DNA of 64,000 nt from Citrobacter sp. Cu233 (lineage in GTDB: Bacteria > Pseudomonadota > Gammaproteobacteria > Enterobacterales > Enterobacteriaceae). This document shows, one piece after another, positions 10,090 through 20,953 of this stretch. The stretch spans positions 186,001 through 250,000 of the forward strand of contig NZ_JAOWIF010000043.1 of the NCBI RefSeq assembly GCF_030332225.1, read 5' to 3'. The first letter of the stretch is position 1; the number at the start of each line of letters is the position of its first letter. The notes beneath the pieces were generated by a model. The model worked only from the letters and a program-made list of their open reading frames with translations, was not told the DNA's origin and made no database searches. The position numbers were made by a program, and so were the translations under genes.

Positions 10090-11562
10090 GTGAAGATTGT
10101 GCAAGATAAGCTCAGGAACAGGCAGGCACTGCTGGTATCGGGGCTGATTACGCTGATATTTACCTCGTTGTTTCTGTTTATCATCTACGAACAGCGTATG
10201 GCCACGGCCAGCGAAGGGATTAACCGCCTGCAAGCCCGTATGCTGGATATCTTTAACGATAATGAACTCATCGCCGATGCGATTGGTGAGCGCTACCATC
10301 ACATTAAAAATGACGATCAATGTGATAATGCGGCGCAGTTTGTTCCGCGTAATGCGGGGGAATGGGGAATTAATGCCGACCCAAAGCGGGTGCATTCGGC
10401 GACAGGGGCGATTATCGCCCGACAAGCCAACCTTAAAGCTCTATGTATGTATACGGCAGCGGAGTTTATTCGCGGCAGGGTTAATGAGTTGAATCCTGGC
10501 AGTTTTGATGCGCATCGTTACATCATTGCCAGGAATGCGGATTATTTTTACTGGTTTATGCCTTCTGATTCGCGCAATTTTACGTTCTCTGATTCTGAAA
10601 TGGCGCAGGACATTACCGGATTTTTCTATCCGCCAGTCGATTTTTATACCCGTCTGCTGCAAAAAAACATCAAGAATAAAGCGCTTAGCTCAACGAATTT
10701 TTATACCGATAAAATTACCGGTGAAAAAGCCTACAGCGTGGTGAGCTATATCTATGACCTTTCCGGGAAAGAGATATCGGATCAAATCGTCGCCTATCTG
10801 GTCTATGACCATTCAAAGCCCGAGTTGCAGGAGGCGCTGGCAAATGCTTTTGACTATCAAATGCCACCGGGCCTGAATGTGGCTCTGGTGAATTTATCCA
10901 ATAATGAGCGCCTCTGTTTATCTGGCAAATGTACGGATAAAACGCGCATTATGGTGCGGAAGTTGTCGGAAAAATATGCGCTGTACTATTCGATAGCATT
11001 AGGCCGGTTTATGGTGCGCGATACGCACGCCGGAATTGTGATACTGCTGGCACCGTTCTTCTTTATTATGATCAGTTTTTCGCTGAAGTCGTGGCTGAAT
11101 CAAAGCGACCTCAAGGTTTATATTGATTCGCTGACTGGCTGCTTTAATCGGCGAATTCTCGACATTATTAAGCGTCGGGACTTATCACATTGTTCTGTGG
11201 TGCTGCTGGATTGCAATAAGTTTAAGGCTGTCAACGACACCTGGGGGCATGCAGCAGGTGATCGTGCACTGCAAACTATTGCCAACAGAATGTTGTCAAA
11301 CACCCGTACAAGCCACGACCTCGTGATTCGTACTGGTGGGGATGAATTTATGATCCTGCTGTTTCGTTCCCAGACAAGTGATGCTATCGCGATTGCGCAG
11401 CGTATCAGTGGCCAGGTCAACGATCACGTCTTTGTGGTGGATGGACACACCGTACCGCTGTCGGTGTCATGGGGCGTTGCCGAGGTGGGGGGCGAACTGG
11501 ATGTGGCAATCCAGAATGCGGATAACGCCATGTACAAAATGAAGCAGGCAAAAGACGGGTAA
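10090..11562 (+). CDS. Membrane diguanylate cyclase with periplasmic sensor domain
   Basis: Likely makes cyclic di-GMP from two GTP. The 490 residues have an N-terminal membrane helix (about 14-34), a periplasmic domain of roughly 275 residues with a few cysteines, and a second helix (about 310-333, IVILLAPFFFIMISF). A C-terminal GGDEF domain carries an intact RTGGDEF active site, DCNKFKAVNDTWGHAAGD and NADNAMYKMKQA. I see no RxxD allosteric I-site at the usual place. Architecture resembles DgcJ-type cyclases, but I do not recognise the sensor. The signal is unknown. Confidence 0.85.
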   Translation: MKIVQDKLRNRQALLVSGLITLIFTSLFLFIIYEQRMATASEGINRLQARMLDIFNDNELIADAIGERYHHIKNDDQCDNAAQFVPRNAGEWGINADPKRVHSATGAIIARQANLKALCMYTAAEFIRGRVNELNPGSFDAHRYIIARNADYFYWFMPSDSRNFTFSDSEMAQDITGFFYPPVDFYTRLLQKNIKNKALSSTNFYTDKITGEKAYSVVSYIYDLSGKEISDQIVAYLVYDHSKPELQEALANAFDYQMPPGLNVALVNLSNNERLCLSGKCTDKTRIMVRKLSEKYALYYSIALGRFMVRDTHAGIVILLAPFFFIMISFSLKSWLNQSDLKVYIDSLTGCFNRRILDIIKRRDLSHCSVVLLDCNKFKAVNDTWGHAAGDRALQTIANRMLSNTRTSHDLVIRTGGDEFMILLFRSQTSDAIAIAQRISGQVNDHVFVVDGHTVPLSVSWGVAEVGGELDVAIQNADNAMYKMKQAKDG

Positions 11563-11563
11563 A

Positions 11564-11585
11564 ACCGCCAGAAACCTCTGGCGGT
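11564..11585. terminator. Bidirectional terminator between the cyclase gene and trpA
   Basis: ACCGCCAGA-AACC-TCTGGCGGT hairpin. On the minus strand it is followed by TTTTACC, ending the trp operon; on the plus strand by TATTTC. Confidence 0.85.
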
Positions 11586-11594
11586 TATTTCAGC

Positions 11595-12401
11595 TTACTG
11601 ATGGGTCGCGGCTTTCATTGCACTGACAAAGGCTTTCAGCTCAACCAGCATTTGCTCTGGTGCTGCAACATTCTTCTCAATGATTTTGACAATCGCCGAT
11701 CCAGAAATAGCCCCCGCAGCACCTGCTTCAATTGCGCCTGTCACCTGTTCCGGTGCAGAGATACCAAAGCCCTGTAAAGAAGGCGGGGCATTGAATTCTT
11801 TCAGTTTTTCGACCAGATGATGCAACGGTAACGCTGCACGATTTTCGGCACCGGTAACACCTGCGCGTGACAATAAATAGGTATAACCGCGGCCATAAGA
11901 GGCAATCTGGCGTAGCAGTTCTTCGTCAGCGTTAGGCGGGCAAATGAAAATTGGCGCTACATTATGGCGTAATGCCGCCGTTCTGAATGGCGCGGATTCT
12001 TCAACCGGCACATCGGCGACTAATACCGAATCTACGCCAACCTTCTCGCATTGTGCGTAAAATTCGTCAATACCCTTGCTGAACACCAGGTTGGCATACA
12101 TCAGTAAACCAATCGGAATGGTTGGGTGTTTTTGCCGAATCAGTGCCAACATTTCAAAGCATTGTGACGGTGTGACGCCTGCCGCGAATGCGCGTAATGT
12201 CGCTTCCTGAATGGTTGGGCCGTCGGCCAGCGGGTCGGAGAACGGAATACCCAGCTCAAGCGCATCGGCACCCGCTTCGATCAGCGTATCAATGATTTTC
12301 AGTGACTGTTCAACAGAGGGATCGCCCAGGGTCACGAAGGGGACAAAAGCGCCTTCTTTGCGGTCCTTCAGTTGTGCAAACAGGTTTTCATAACGTTCCA
12401 T
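11595..12401 (-). CDS. trpA: Tryptophan synthase alpha chain
   Basis: Cleaves indole-3-glycerol phosphate to indole and glyceraldehyde 3-phosphate and channels indole to TrpB. A 268-residue TIM barrel with catalytic Glu in [16 protein letters not shown] (about 49), catalytic Asp near 60 and the phosphate-binding GFGISAPEQ loop. Standard length. Its ATG overlaps the trpB stop by one base, a coupled arrangement typical of trpBA. Last gene of the operon. Confidence 0.98.
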   Translation of the reverse strand: MERYENLFAQLKDRKEGAFVPFVTLGDPSVEQSLKIIDTLIEAGADALELGIPFSDPLADGPTIQEATLRAFAAGVTPSQCFEMLALIRQKHPTIPIGLLMYANLVFSKGIDEFYAQCEKVGVDSVLVADVPVEESAPFRTAALRHNVAPIFICPPNADEELLRQIASYGRGYTYLLSRAGVTGAENRAALPLHHLVEKLKEFNAPPSLQGFGISAPEQVTGAIEAGAAGAISGSAIVKIIEKNVAAPEQMLVELKAFVSAMKAATHQ

Positions 12402-13594
12402 CAGATTTCCCCTCGCGCTTTCAGAATATCGTGTACGGTGAAAATGTCTTTGTCGCCGCGACCAGAGAGGTTGACCACCAGTAATTGTTCTTTCTCCGGG
12501 TTTTCACGCATCATTTTCAACGCATGTGCCAGGGCGTGGGAAGACTCCAGCGCCGGGATAATCCCCTCATGCAGACACAGTGTTTTGAAGGCTTCCAGCG
12601 CTTCATCATCAGTAATCGAAACATAGTCAGCGCGTCCGATACTGTTCAGATAAGCGTGCTGTGGCCCGACTGACGGGAAGTCCAGTCCCGCAGAAATGGA
12701 GTAGGACTCTTCGATTTGCCCTTCAGTGGTCTGCATCATTGGCGACTTCATGCCGAAGTAAATCCCAACACGACCATGTTTCAGCGGTGCGCCGTGCTCA
12801 CCGGATTCGATCCCGTGACCACCTGGCTCAACGCCAATCAGACCAACGCTGGTTTCATTTATAAAATCGGCGAACATGCCGATCGCGTTTGAGCCGCCAC
12901 CTACACAGGCGATCACAGCATCCGGCAGACGGCCTTCTTTTTCCAGAATCTGTGCTTTTGTTTCTTCACCAATCATGCGCTGGAACTCGCGTACGATAGT
13001 CGGGAAAGGATGCGGACCTGCCGCCGTACCAAGCATATAGTGCGCGGTATCGTAACTGCCAGACCAGTCGCGCAATGCCTCGTTACAGGCATCTTTCAAC
13101 GTGGCGGAGCCGCTGTGTACCGGAATAACCTCAGCACCCATCAGACGCATACGGAAAACGTTCGGAGACTGACGCTCGACGTCTTTCGCACCCATATAAA
13201 TACGGCACTTTAAACCCAGCAAGGCGCTGGCAAGGGCAGACGCCACACCGTGCTGGCCCGCGCCGGTTTCTGCGATAATTTCTGTTTTCCCCATACGCTT
13301 CGCCAGTAACGCTTGTCCCAGCACCTGGTTAGTTTTGTGCGCGCCGCCGTGCAGCAGATCTTCACGCTTGAGATACAGCGTTGTCCTGGTACCGTTAGTG
13401 ATGTTCTGGCATTTGGTGAGTGCAGTAGGGCGACCAGCGTAGTTTTTCAACAGGTCAGTAAACTGTGCCTGAAATTCAGGGTCTTTTTGTGCACTGACGA
13501 ACGCTTCTTCCAGTTGGCGCAGTGCAGGCATCAGAATCTGTGGCACATACATACCGCCAAATTCGCCAAAATACGGATTGAGTAATGTTGTCAT
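12401..13594 (-). CDS. trpB: Tryptophan synthase beta chain
   Basis: PLP enzyme that joins indole and serine to give tryptophan. 397 residues; the PLP Lys is in [18 protein letters not shown] (about 87), and the phosphate loop is [13 protein letters not shown]. The start [14 protein letters not shown] at 13594 has AAGGA upstream; the longer frame to 13651 overlaps trpC and is not used. Forms the alpha2-beta2 complex with TrpA. Confidence 0.98.
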   Translation of the reverse strand: MTTLLNPYFGEFGGMYVPQILMPALRQLEEAFVSAQKDPEFQAQFTDLLKNYAGRPTALTKCQNITNGTRTTLYLKREDLLHGGAHKTNQVLGQALLAKRMGKTEIIAETGAGQHGVASALASALLGLKCRIYMGAKDVERQSPNVFRMRLMGAEVIPVHSGSATLKDACNEALRDWSGSYDTAHYMLGTAAGPHPFPTIVREFQRMIGEETKAQILEKEGRLPDAVIACVGGGSNAIGMFADFINETSVGLIGVEPGGHGIESGEHGAPLKHGRVGIYFGMKSPMMQTTEGQIEESYSISAGLDFPSVGPQHAYLNSIGRADYVSITDDEALEAFKTLCLHEGIIPALESSHALAHALKMMRENPEKEQLLVVNLSGRGDKDIFTVHDILKARGEI

Positions 13595-13604
13595 GTCCTT
13601 TTCC

Positions 13605-14966
13605 TTAATATGCGCGCAGCGTCTGAAAGACTGAAGCCAGAAGACGTGCATCTTTGATGCCCGGCTGTGACTCTACGCCAGAATTGAAATCGAGCCCGGC
13701 ACAGCCGGTTTTAGCCGCGTCGGCGCAGTTATCTGCACCGAGTCCGCCAGCCAGTAAAACGTTATCCAGCGATTGTCCGCCTAACAGCGACCAGTCAAAG
13801 CGCTTACCGCTGCCACCCTGGCCGTTATCAAAAACGTATTTATCAATATGTTGATAGCGACGAGCGGGCAGTGATTCGCCAACACTCAGTGCCTTCCAGA
13901 TTTTTACCTGCGCGGGCAGCACATTGCGCAGAGCATCGACATAGGCCTGATCTTCGCTGCCGTGTAGTTGTACGGCGACCAGCGACAGTGCGGTGACTTT
14001 TTCGTGGACGTCGGCGATGTCGGTGTTACGGAACACGCCGACATACTGTAACGGCGCACCCGTCATAACGTCTCGCGCCTGCTCAACGCTGACAGCGCGC
14101 GGTGAGGTCGGGACAAAAATGACTCCGCCATAAATGGCCCCGGATTCGTACGCTGCTTTTGCATCCTGTGCACGGGTCAGTCCGCAGACTTTATTTTCGC
14201 CAAGCAAAACGCGACGCACGGCGGTATGCAGGTCATCATGGGACATCAGCGCAGAGCCGATCAGAAAACCGTTGGCGAAATGGCTGAGTTCGCGAACCTG
14301 GCCATAGGTGTTGATCCCGGATTCACTGATGACGGTAACGCCATGGCCCAGACGAGGTGCAAGCTGGCGAGTACGATTGAGGTCAATCGACAGGTCACGT
14401 AAATCACGGTTGTTAATACCGACGACTTTTGCACCCAGCGCGATGGCGCGCTCCAACTCTTCTTCATTGCTTACTTCAGTCAGCACGCCCATTTTCAGGC
14501 TGTGGGCAACGGCAGCGAGCTGACGATACTGTTCATCATCTAAAACCGACAGCATCAGCAGGCAGGCGTCCGCCTGGTAGAAACGTGCCAGGTAAATCTG
14601 GTAAGGATCGATAATAAAGTCTTTACACAGGATCGGCTGTGGTGCGATGCGACTGACGATGGGCAGGAAATCAAAGCTACCCTGAAAATATTTCTCGTCC
14701 GTCAGCACGGAAATTGCTGACGCGTAATGTTTGTATACTCCCGCAATCTGTGCCGGGTCGAAATCATCACGGATCACGCCTTTTGACGGAGAGGCTTTTT
14801 TGCACTCCAGAATAAAAGCGGTTCGTGTCCCTTGCAGCGCATTGTAGAAATCACGTGTGCTGGGGTGAACATCATTTTGAAAGCTGACCAGTGGTTGTTG
14901 CTGTTTGCGGGCTTCTACCCAAATCGCCTTGTCAGCGACAATTTTCGCTAAAACGGTTTGCATCAT
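13605..14966 (-). CDS. trpC: Bifunctional indole-3-glycerol phosphate synthase / phosphoribosylanthranilate isomerase
   Basis: Fused TrpC-TrpF enzyme of 453 residues catalysing two successive steps of tryptophan synthesis. The N-terminal half (1-255) is the synthase with [13 protein letters not shown] and [12 protein letters not shown]. The C-terminal half (about 256-453) is the isomerase, with [12 protein letters not shown] and the [10 protein letters not shown] phosphate site. The fusion is normal for Enterobacterales. Starts right after trpD with a GAGGG-type ribosome site. Confidence 0.98.
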   Translation of the reverse strand: MMQTVLAKIVADKAIWVEARKQQQPLVSFQNDVHPSTRDFYNALQGTRTAFILECKKASPSKGVIRDDFDPAQIAGVYKHYASAISVLTDEKYFQGSFDFLPIVSRIAPQPILCKDFIIDPYQIYLARFYQADACLLMLSVLDDEQYRQLAAVAHSLKMGVLTEVSNEEELERAIALGAKVVGINNRDLRDLSIDLNRTRQLAPRLGHGVTVISESGINTYGQVRELSHFANGFLIGSALMSHDDLHTAVRRVLLGENKVCGLTRAQDAKAAYESGAIYGGVIFVPTSPRAVSVEQARDVMTGAPLQYVGVFRNTDIADVHEKVTALSLVAVQLHGSEDQAYVDALRNVLPAQVKIWKALSVGESLPARRYQHIDKYVFDNGQGGSGKRFDWSLLGGQSLDNVLLAGGLGADNCADAAKTGCAGLDFNSGVESQPGIKDARLLASVFQTLRAY

Positions 14967-16562
14967 TTACCCTCTTGCTGCCAGTGCAGTGACACGGTCG
15001 TAAGCCGCACCGCTGCGCAGCACATTAATCACGGTTTGCGCGTTGGCTTTTAAGTCTTCTTTACCGTGCAGGCGCATTAACATGGCGACATTCGCGGCAA
15101 CAGCAGCCTCATGAGCGGCCTCACCTTTACCTTGTAACAAGCGACTCAGAATGTCACGGTTTTCTTCCGGCGTGCCGCCGGCCAACTGTTCCTGATGATA
15201 TGGCGTCAGGCCAAAGTCTTCCGCCGTTAGCTGGTAGCTCTTGATTTCACCATCGTGCAGTTCTGCCACGATGGTCGGCGCATGCAGCGAAACTTCATCC
15301 ATTCCGCCACTGTGTACCACGGCTGCCCGTTGATATCCCAGCACACGCAGTGTTTCGGCAATCGGCAACACCAGTTCCGGGCTGTAAACGCCGATCAGCG
15401 CCAGCGGCGGATGCGCCGGATTAATCAATGGCCCAAGTACATTAAACAACGTCCGGGTTTTCAACTGCTGGCGTACCGGCATCGCATGGCGAAAACCGGT
15501 GTGGTATTTCGGCGCAAACAGGAAACACACGCCCAGGTCGTCAAGCGCCTGGCGGGATTTATCGGCGTTCATATCCAGATTGATACCAAATGCCGCCAGC
15601 AGATCTGAGGATCCTGATTTACTGGAGATGCTGCGGTTACCGTGTTTGGCTACTTTTAATCCACAGGCCGCCGCGACAAACGCACTGGCGGTGGAAATAT
15701 TGATACTGTTACTGCCGTCACCGCCGGTTCCGACAATGTCGGCAAACAGATAATCCGGGCGCGGGAATGGGGCGGCATTTTCCAGTAATGCCGTTGCTGC
15801 GCCGGCAATTTCGTTCGGATGCTCTCCACGTATTTTCATACTCACCAGTGCTGCAGCCAACTGTTCCGGCTTCAGTTCACCGCGAACGACAGCAGAGAAC
15901 AGCTGGTGGCTTTCCTGCTGAGATAACGTTTGGGCCTGGTACAGTTTTTCCAGAATAGGTTGCAGCGTATTGGTTTGTTCGAGCTTCTGTTGTGCCCAGG
16001 CCAGCGTTTGCTCCAGCAGACGCGCACCCTGAGTGGTCAGAATCGATTCCGGATGGAACTGGAAGCCGCATACGCGGTCGGTATCGTGACGAACTGCCAT
16101 TACCATACCGTTAAAATGCGCATTAATGGTTAATCCGGCCGGTACGTTGCTGCCGACCAGCGAGTGATAGCGCGCCACAGGCAATGGGTTTGCCAGGCCG
16201 CTGAACATTGCCTGACCATCGTGTTCAATGCTGGAGGCTTTGCCATGCAGGATTTCCCCTGCCTGACCCACATATCCACCATAGGCCTCAACAATCGCCT
16301 GATGCCCCAGACAAATACCGATAATGGGCAGTTTGCCGCGCAGGCGGGTTAACAGCTCTGGCATGCAGCCCGCTTCACTTGGTGCGCCAGGCCCAGGAGA
16401 AAGCATCAGTACAGGATTTTTCATCGTCGCTAAACGGTCAATTAATGTCTGAGCCGGGATATGGTTACGGTAAATCACCACGTTGTGACCGTTAGTGCGC
16501 AGCTGATCTGCCAGGTTGTAAGTAAATGAGTCGATGTTATCGAGTAGCAGAATGTCAGCCAT
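14967..16562 (-). CDS. trpD: Bifunctional anthranilate synthase glutamine amidotransferase / anthranilate phosphoribosyltransferase
   Basis: 531-residue TrpG-TrpD fusion. The amidotransferase (about 1-195) has [10 protein letters not shown], catalytic Cys in GICLGHQAI (about 84) and the HPES His-Glu pair. The transferase (about 200-531) has [14 protein letters not shown] and the [15 protein letters not shown] phosphoribosyl-binding region. Supplies ammonia to TrpE and then makes phosphoribosylanthranilate. Its start overlaps the trpE stop by one base. Confidence 0.98.
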   Translation of the reverse strand: MADILLLDNIDSFTYNLADQLRTNGHNVVIYRNHIPAQTLIDRLATMKNPVLMLSPGPGAPSEAGCMPELLTRLRGKLPIIGICLGHQAIVEAYGGYVGQAGEILHGKASSIEHDGQAMFSGLANPLPVARYHSLVGSNVPAGLTINAHFNGMVMAVRHDTDRVCGFQFHPESILTTQGARLLEQTLAWAQQKLEQTNTLQPILEKLYQAQTLSQQESHQLFSAVVRGELKPEQLAAALVSMKIRGEHPNEIAGAATALLENAAPFPRPDYLFADIVGTGGDGSNSINISTASAFVAAACGLKVAKHGNRSISSKSGSSDLLAAFGINLDMNADKSRQALDDLGVCFLFAPKYHTGFRHAMPVRQQLKTRTLFNVLGPLINPAHPPLALIGVYSPELVLPIAETLRVLGYQRAAVVHSGGMDEVSLHAPTIVAELHDGEIKSYQLTAEDFGLTPYHQEQLAGGTPEENRDILSRLLQGKGEAAHEAAVAANVAMLMRLHGKEDLKANAQTVINVLRSGAAYDRVTALAARG

Positions 16563-18124
16563 TAGAAAGTCTCCTGTGCATGGTGCGCGGTGGCGATAGC
16601 ACGCAAAACGGCACGCGCTTTATTACGGGTTTCATCGGCTTCAGACTGCGGAACAGAATCCAGAACAATCCCGGCACCGGCCTGCACGGTGGCGATACCG
16701 TCTTCCACCAGGGCCGAACGGATCACAATGCAGGTATCCAGATCGCCATGGGCGGTAAAGTAGCCGACCGCACCACCATAGCTGCCCCGACGACGACCTT
16801 CGGCCTCGGCAATCAATTGCATCGCGCGGACTTTTGGCGCGCCGCTCAGCGTGCCCATGTTCATACAGGCGCGGTAAGCATGAAGCACATCCAGATCGCT
16901 ACGCAGTTCGCCCACCACACGGGATACCAGGTGCATCACGAAAGAGTAACGGTCGACTTTGGTCAGGTCGGCAACATAGCGGCTACCTGGGGTACAGATA
17001 CGAGCGAGATCGTTACGAGCCAGGTCTACCAGCATCAAGTGTTCGGAAAGTTCTTTATGGTCGGTACGCATTTCCAGTTCAATACGGCTGTCGAGATCGC
17101 GGTCCAGCGAGCCATCCGCACGGCGACCACGCGGGCGGGTCCCGGCAATCGGGTAGATTTCAATCTGGCGGCTGGTGGCATCGTATTTCAACGAGCTCTC
17201 TGGCGACGCGCCGAACAGTGTGAAATCGTTATCCTGCATGAAGAACATGTACGGGCTCGGATTGCTCTTTTTCAGCACATAGTAGGCAGCCAGCGGTGAC
17301 GGGCAGGGCAGCGAAAAGCGGCGGGAAGGCACCACCTGGAAAATCTCACCGGCACGAATCGCTTTCTGCATTCCGCGCACCACGGCACCGAACTCTTCAT
17401 CACTCTGGTTGCATTCACAACGCATTTGCGGCACGTCGGTAACGGGCAGCGGCGGTGCGGGTTCTGTGAGCTGTTGGCTCAACTGTGCCAGGCGGGCGTT
17501 AATTCGCTGTTTTTCCTCGTCATTTGGCGTAAAGATGCTGGCCTGAATGCGGGTGCTTTTTTTCTGGTGGTCAATAACCATCAGCGTTTCTGCCAGATAG
17601 AAGCAGTAGTCCGGGCAACGGTTACCCGCCTCAAGCTGGGGTAAATCTTCAAATCCGGCAACCAGGTCGTAGGAAAACAGACCGCCGAAGAACATGGCTT
17701 CACGCTCTTGCGGCGGCACATTGACCAGCTCCTGCAATAAACGGAACGCGTCAAATACAGAAAGTGAGCATAAACGGGCATCCTCATCCAGCAGCGGGCT
17801 TACGCTGGGGAATGTCAACTGACGGACGTTCGGCTGTTTATCGTTTTCAACGCCCGCGGGCAGGGCGACGTCCAGCAGAGGAAGCAGCGACGCACCATTC
17901 GCCGACAGCGCCTGAATAGTGACGGTGTCACCTAAGGCGGTAATACGCAACGCGCTGTCTACCAGCAGCAGGCTCTTGAGATCATCCTTGCTGTCAATAT
18001 CGGCGGATTCCAGCAACAACGTTGCCGGTCGTGCGCCACACACCTGATGAAACAGCGCCGTTGGGTTCTCACGGTAGGCGGCATCGCAGGCGAGCAGTTC
18101 AAGTGTTGGTTTTTGTGTTTGCAT
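16562..18124 (-). CDS. trpE: Anthranilate synthase component I
   Basis: Converts chorismate and ammonia to anthranilate; committed, feedback-inhibited step. 520 residues with the N-terminal tryptophan-binding motif [17 protein letters not shown] (about 36-52) and the C-terminal chorismate-binding domain ([29 protein letters not shown]). Start at 18124 gives MQTQKPTLE as in E. coli; a second in-frame ATG lies 12 bases upstream. First structural gene, behind the leader and attenuator. Confidence 0.98.
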   Translation of the reverse strand: MQTQKPTLELLACDAAYRENPTALFHQVCGARPATLLLESADIDSKDDLKSLLLVDSALRITALGDTVTIQALSANGASLLPLLDVALPAGVENDKQPNVRQLTFPSVSPLLDEDARLCSLSVFDAFRLLQELVNVPPQEREAMFFGGLFSYDLVAGFEDLPQLEAGNRCPDYCFYLAETLMVIDHQKKSTRIQASIFTPNDEEKQRINARLAQLSQQLTEPAPPLPVTDVPQMRCECNQSDEEFGAVVRGMQKAIRAGEIFQVVPSRRFSLPCPSPLAAYYVLKKSNPSPYMFFMQDNDFTLFGASPESSLKYDATSRQIEIYPIAGTRPRGRRADGSLDRDLDSRIELEMRTDHKELSEHLMLVDLARNDLARICTPGSRYVADLTKVDRYSFVMHLVSRVVGELRSDLDVLHAYRACMNMGTLSGAPKVRAMQLIAEAEGRRRGSYGGAVGYFTAHGDLDTCIVIRSALVEDGIATVQAGAGIVLDSVPQSEADETRNKARAVLRAIATAHHAQETF

Positions 18125-18150
18125 CGTTCTTCTCATTAATTTTGTTCAAA

Positions 18151-18217
18151 AAAAAGCCCGCTCAGTTGGCGGGCCGGGTATCTGGTTGCATATTGCAGAC
18201 GTGAGACACTGCCCGAA
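18151..18217 (-). promoter_or_regulatory. trp attenuator
   Basis: Between trpL and trpE. On the minus strand GCCCGCCAACTGAGCGGGC (18156-18174) forms the 3:4 terminator stem followed by eight T. Upstream GGGCAGTG, CTGCAATATGCAACCAG and GGGCCGGG-type segments can form the alternative pairings, as in the E. coli trp leader. Confidence 0.9.
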
Positions 18218-18218
18218 A

Positions 18219-18263
18219 TCAGGAAGTGCGCCACCAACCGTGCAGAACAAAGCGTGCTTTCAT
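18219..18263 (-). CDS. trpL: trp operon leader peptide
   Basis: 14-residue peptide MKARFVLHGWWRTS with the tandem Trp codons that sense charged tRNA-Trp and set attenuation. It differs from E. coli [14 protein letters not shown] at positions 4 and 8. An in-frame ATG six codons further upstream (18281) exists, but the AAGG ribosome site lies between the two, favouring 18263. Confidence 0.93.
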   Translation of the reverse strand: MKARFVLHGWWRTS

Positions 18264-18290
18264 CTCAGATACCTTCTTCATGTGAACTTG

Positions 18291-18325
18291 CGTACTAGTT
18301 AACTAGTTCGATGGAGTAAAGTCAA
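18291..18325 (-). promoter_or_regulatory. trp promoter and TrpR operator
   Basis: On the minus strand TTGACT (18320-18325) and TTAACT (18297-18302) are 17 bases apart. CGAACTAGTTAACTAGTACG (18291-18310) is the classical near-palindromic TrpR operator and covers the -10 element. Tryptophan-bound TrpR would block initiation. Confidence 0.93.
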
Positions 18326-18398
18326 CACCTGATTTCAGTTAATTTGTCGAAACCGCTATGATGATCGCGATACGACATTTATTGAAACGGGAGCCGCC

Positions 18399-19277
18399 TT
18401 GAGCGACACGAATTACGCAGTGATTTACGACCTGCACAGTCATACAACGGCGTCCGACGGACGGTTGACGCCAGAGGCCTTAGTACATCGTGCGGTAGAG
18501 ATGCGAGTCGGAACACTGGCGATTACCGATCATGACACCACGGCAGCAATTCCGGCGGCAAGAGAAGAAATTTCACGTTCAGGTTTAGCGTTGAATTTGA
18601 TAGCCGGCGTTGAAATTTCCACGGTCTGGGAAAACCATGAGATCCATATTGTGGGTCTGAATATTGATACCGCACATCCTGTGATGTGTGCGTTTTTGGC
18701 ACAGCAAACGGAACGCCGCCAGCAGCGCGCGCAACTGATTGCAGAACGGCTGGACAAAGCGCATATTCCGGGGGCGTGGGAAGGGGCGTTGCGTTTGGCT
18801 GACGGCGGGGCCGTCACGCGGGGTCATTTTGCGCGCTTTCTGGTTGAAAGCGGAAAAGCCAGCACTATGGCGGATGTCTTTAAAAAATATCTTGCCCGTG
18901 GGAAAACCGGTTATGTTCCGCCACAGTGGTGTACAATAGAACAAGCTATTGATGTCATTCATCATTCTGGCGGTAAGGCAGTTCTGGCTCATCCTGGGCG
19001 GTACGATCTTAGCGCTAAGTGGCTGAAAAGACTGGTTGCACATTTTGCTGAACATCACGGTGACGCGATGGAAGTGGCACAGTGCCAGCAGTCTCCCAAT
19101 GAACGCACCCATCTGGCGACGCTTGCGCGCCAGCATCAGTTGTGGGCATCGCAAGGGTCTGATTTTCATCAGCCGTGTCCGTGGATTGAGCTGGGTCGTA
19201 AACTTTGGTTACCTGCCGGCGTCGAAGGTGTGTGGCAGCTTTGGGAACAGCCCGAGATCACAGAGAGGAAAGTATGA
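18399..19277 (+). CDS. rnm: RNase AM (PHP-domain 5'-3' exoribonuclease)
   Basis: Known earlier as YciV/TrpH. 292-residue PHP-domain protein with metal-binding motifs YDLHSHTTASDG, ITDHDT, AHPGRY and GSDFH. In E. coli it trims 5' ends of rRNAs and degrades short RNA and pAp. The start is TTG at 18399 with CGGGAG upstream, as in homologues. It is divergent from trp and overlaps yciO by ATGA. Confidence 0.92.
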   Translation: MSDTNYAVIYDLHSHTTASDGRLTPEALVHRAVEMRVGTLAITDHDTTAAIPAAREEISRSGLALNLIAGVEISTVWENHEIHIVGLNIDTAHPVMCAFLAQQTERRQQRAQLIAERLDKAHIPGAWEGALRLADGGAVTRGHFARFLVESGKASTMADVFKKYLARGKTGYVPPQWCTIEQAIDVIHHSGGKAVLAHPGRYDLSAKWLKRLVAHFAEHHGDAMEVAQCQQSPNERTHLATLARQHQLWASQGSDFHQPCPWIELGRKLWLPAGVEGVWQLWEQPEITERKV

Positions 19278-19894
19278 GCCAGTTTTTTTATATTCATCCC
19301 GAAAACCCACAGCAGCGGTTGATCAATCAGGCCGTTGAAATTGTGCGTAAAGGTGGGGTGATTGTCTATCCAACCGACTCCGGCTATGCGTTGGGTTGCA
19401 AAATTGAAGATAAAGGCGCGATGGAGCGTATTTGTCGTATCCGTCATCTGCCGGATGGCCACAACTTTACGCTGATGTGCCGCGATTTGTCAGAGCTGTC
19501 TACCTATTCATTTGTCGACAACGTGGCCTTTCGTTTAATTAAAAACAATACGCCAGGCAACTATACTTTTATCCTGAAAGGGACGAAAGAAGTGCCGCGC
19601 CGACTGCTGCAGGAAAAACGTAAAACCATTGGTCTTCGCGTACCGTCCAATCCGATTGCGCTGGCATTGCTGGAAGCGCTTGGCGAACCTATGCTCTCCA
19701 CCTCGCTGATGCTGCCGGGCAGTGAATTTACCGAGTCCGATCCCGAAGAGATCAAAGATCGTCTGGAGAAGCTGGTCGATCTGATCATCCACGGCGGTTA
19801 CCTTGGTCAACAACCGACGACGGTCATCGATTTAACCGATGATTCTCCGGTGGTATTGCGCGAAGGCGTTGGTGACGTTAAACCTTTCTTATAA
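19274..19894 (+). CDS. yciO: YciO, Sua5/YrdC-like protein
   Basis: 206 residues of the Sua5/YciO/YrdC family, related to enzymes making threonylcarbamoyl-adenylate for tRNA t6A. Shows KGGVIVYPTDSGYALGC, the conserved nucleotide-pocket motif, and RVPSNPIALALLEALGEP. YciO itself is not the main t6A enzyme, so its role is uncertain. Start MSQFFYIHP at 19274 overlaps the rnm stop. Confidence 0.92.
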   Translation: MSQFFYIHPENPQQRLINQAVEIVRKGGVIVYPTDSGYALGCKIEDKGAMERICRIRHLPDGHNFTLMCRDLSELSTYSFVDNVAFRLIKNNTPGNYTFILKGTKEVPRRLLQEKRKTIGLRVPSNPIALALLEALGEPMLSTSLMLPGSEFTESDPEEIKDRLEKLVDLIIHGGYLGQQPTTVIDLTDDSPVVLREGVGDVKPFL

Positions 19895-19994
19895 GGGCGC
19901 AACTCGGTATACTACGCGGCCTTAAAATGGCGCTGACTGGCGCCGTTGATTCTCCTGTTCGACGCCTGTGAAGGCGACACCTAAAGGAAGCTCT

Positions 19995-20870
19995 ATGAGC
20001 GAAAAGTTACAAAAAGTGCTGGCGCGTGCTGGCCACGGTTCTCGCCGTGAAATTGAATCCATTATTGCAGCAGGTCGTGTGAGCGTTGATGGCAAAATTG
20101 CCACGCTTGGCGATCGCGTTGAAGTGACGCCGGGTCTGAAAATCCGTATCGACGGTCATCTGATTTCGGTAAAAGAATCTGCAGAACAAATCTGCCGCGT
20201 TCTGGCCTATTACAAGCCGGAAGGTGAACTGTGTACCCGTAACGACCCGGAAGGTCGTCCAACCGTTTTTGACCGCTTGCCAAAGCTGCGTGACGCGCGC
20301 TGGATTGCCGTAGGTCGTCTGGACGTCAATACCTGTGGTCTGCTGCTGTTTACTACTGATGGTGAACTGGCGAACCGTCTGATGCACCCGAGCCGTGAAG
20401 TTGAACGCGAATACGCGGTGCGTGTGTTCGGTCAGGTTGACGATGCTAAACTGCGTGATCTGAGCCGTGGCGTACAGCTGGAAGATGGTCCGGCTGCGTT
20501 TAAAACCATCAAGTTCAGCGGTGGTGAAGGGATTAACCAGTGGTATAACGTCACGCTGACTGAAGGCCGCAACCGCGAGGTTCGTCGTCTGTGGGAAGCG
20601 GTAGGCGTGCAGGTAAGTCGTCTTATCCGTGTACGTTATGGCGATATTCCATTGCCGAAAGGCCTGCCGCGTGGTGGCTGGACAGAGCTTGATCTTGCAC
20701 AGACTAACTATCTGCGTGAACTGGTGGAGTTGAAACCGGAAACCACGTCTAAAGTCGCTGTCGAGAAAGACCGTCGTCGTATGAAAGCGAATCAGATCCG
20801 CCGTGCGGTGAAACGTCACTCTCAGGTCGGCAGCAGCCGTCGCCCGGGTGGACGCAGCAACAACGGTTAA
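19995..20870 (+). CDS. rluB: 23S rRNA pseudouridine(2605) synthase RluB
   Basis: Isomerises U2605 of 23S rRNA. 291 residues: N-terminal S4 RNA-binding domain (about 3-60), RsuA-family catalytic domain with [14 protein letters not shown] carrying the catalytic Asp (about 110), and a basic C-terminal tail ([17 protein letters not shown]). Start at 19995 has AAGGAAG upstream. A REP element follows the stop. Confidence 0.95.
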   Translation: MSEKLQKVLARAGHGSRREIESIIAAGRVSVDGKIATLGDRVEVTPGLKIRIDGHLISVKESAEQICRVLAYYKPEGELCTRNDPEGRPTVFDRLPKLRDARWIAVGRLDVNTCGLLLFTTDGELANRLMHPSREVEREYAVRVFGQVDDAKLRDLSRGVQLEDGPAAFKTIKFSGGEGINQWYNVTLTEGRNREVRRLWEAVGVQVSRLIRVRYGDIPLPKGLPRGGWTELDLAQTNYLRELVELKPETTSKVAVEKDRRRMKANQIRRAVKRHSQVGSSRRPGGRSNNG

Positions 20871-20880
20871 TCATGAGCAG

Positions 20881-20948
20881 GCCTGATAAGCAAAGCGCCA
20901 TCAGGCGTTAGCGTGGAGCCGGATGCGGCGCAAGCGCCTTATCCGGCC
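20881..20948. repeat. Pair of REP-like elements (BIME)
   Basis: GCCTGATAAG...GCCATCAGGC (20881-20906) and GCCGGATGCGG...CCTTATCCGGCC (20918-20948) are two imperfect palindromes of the enterobacterial REP type in the rluB-btuR intergenic space, between convergent genes. Confidence 0.85.
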
Positions 20949-20953
20949 TGCTG

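Noticed and set aside
16526..17299. 257-codon open frame on the plus strand
   Set aside because: Antisense to trpE; His/Thr/Gly-rich translation typical of shadow frames.
20007..20819. 270-codon open frame on the minus strand
   Set aside because: It lies wholly antisense to rluB, a clear conserved gene, with no ribosome site; a composition shadow.
20881..20948. Possible CRISPR-like repeats
   Set aside because: Two REP palindromes only; no regular spacers. No CRISPR array or tRNA gene was seen anywhere in the window.
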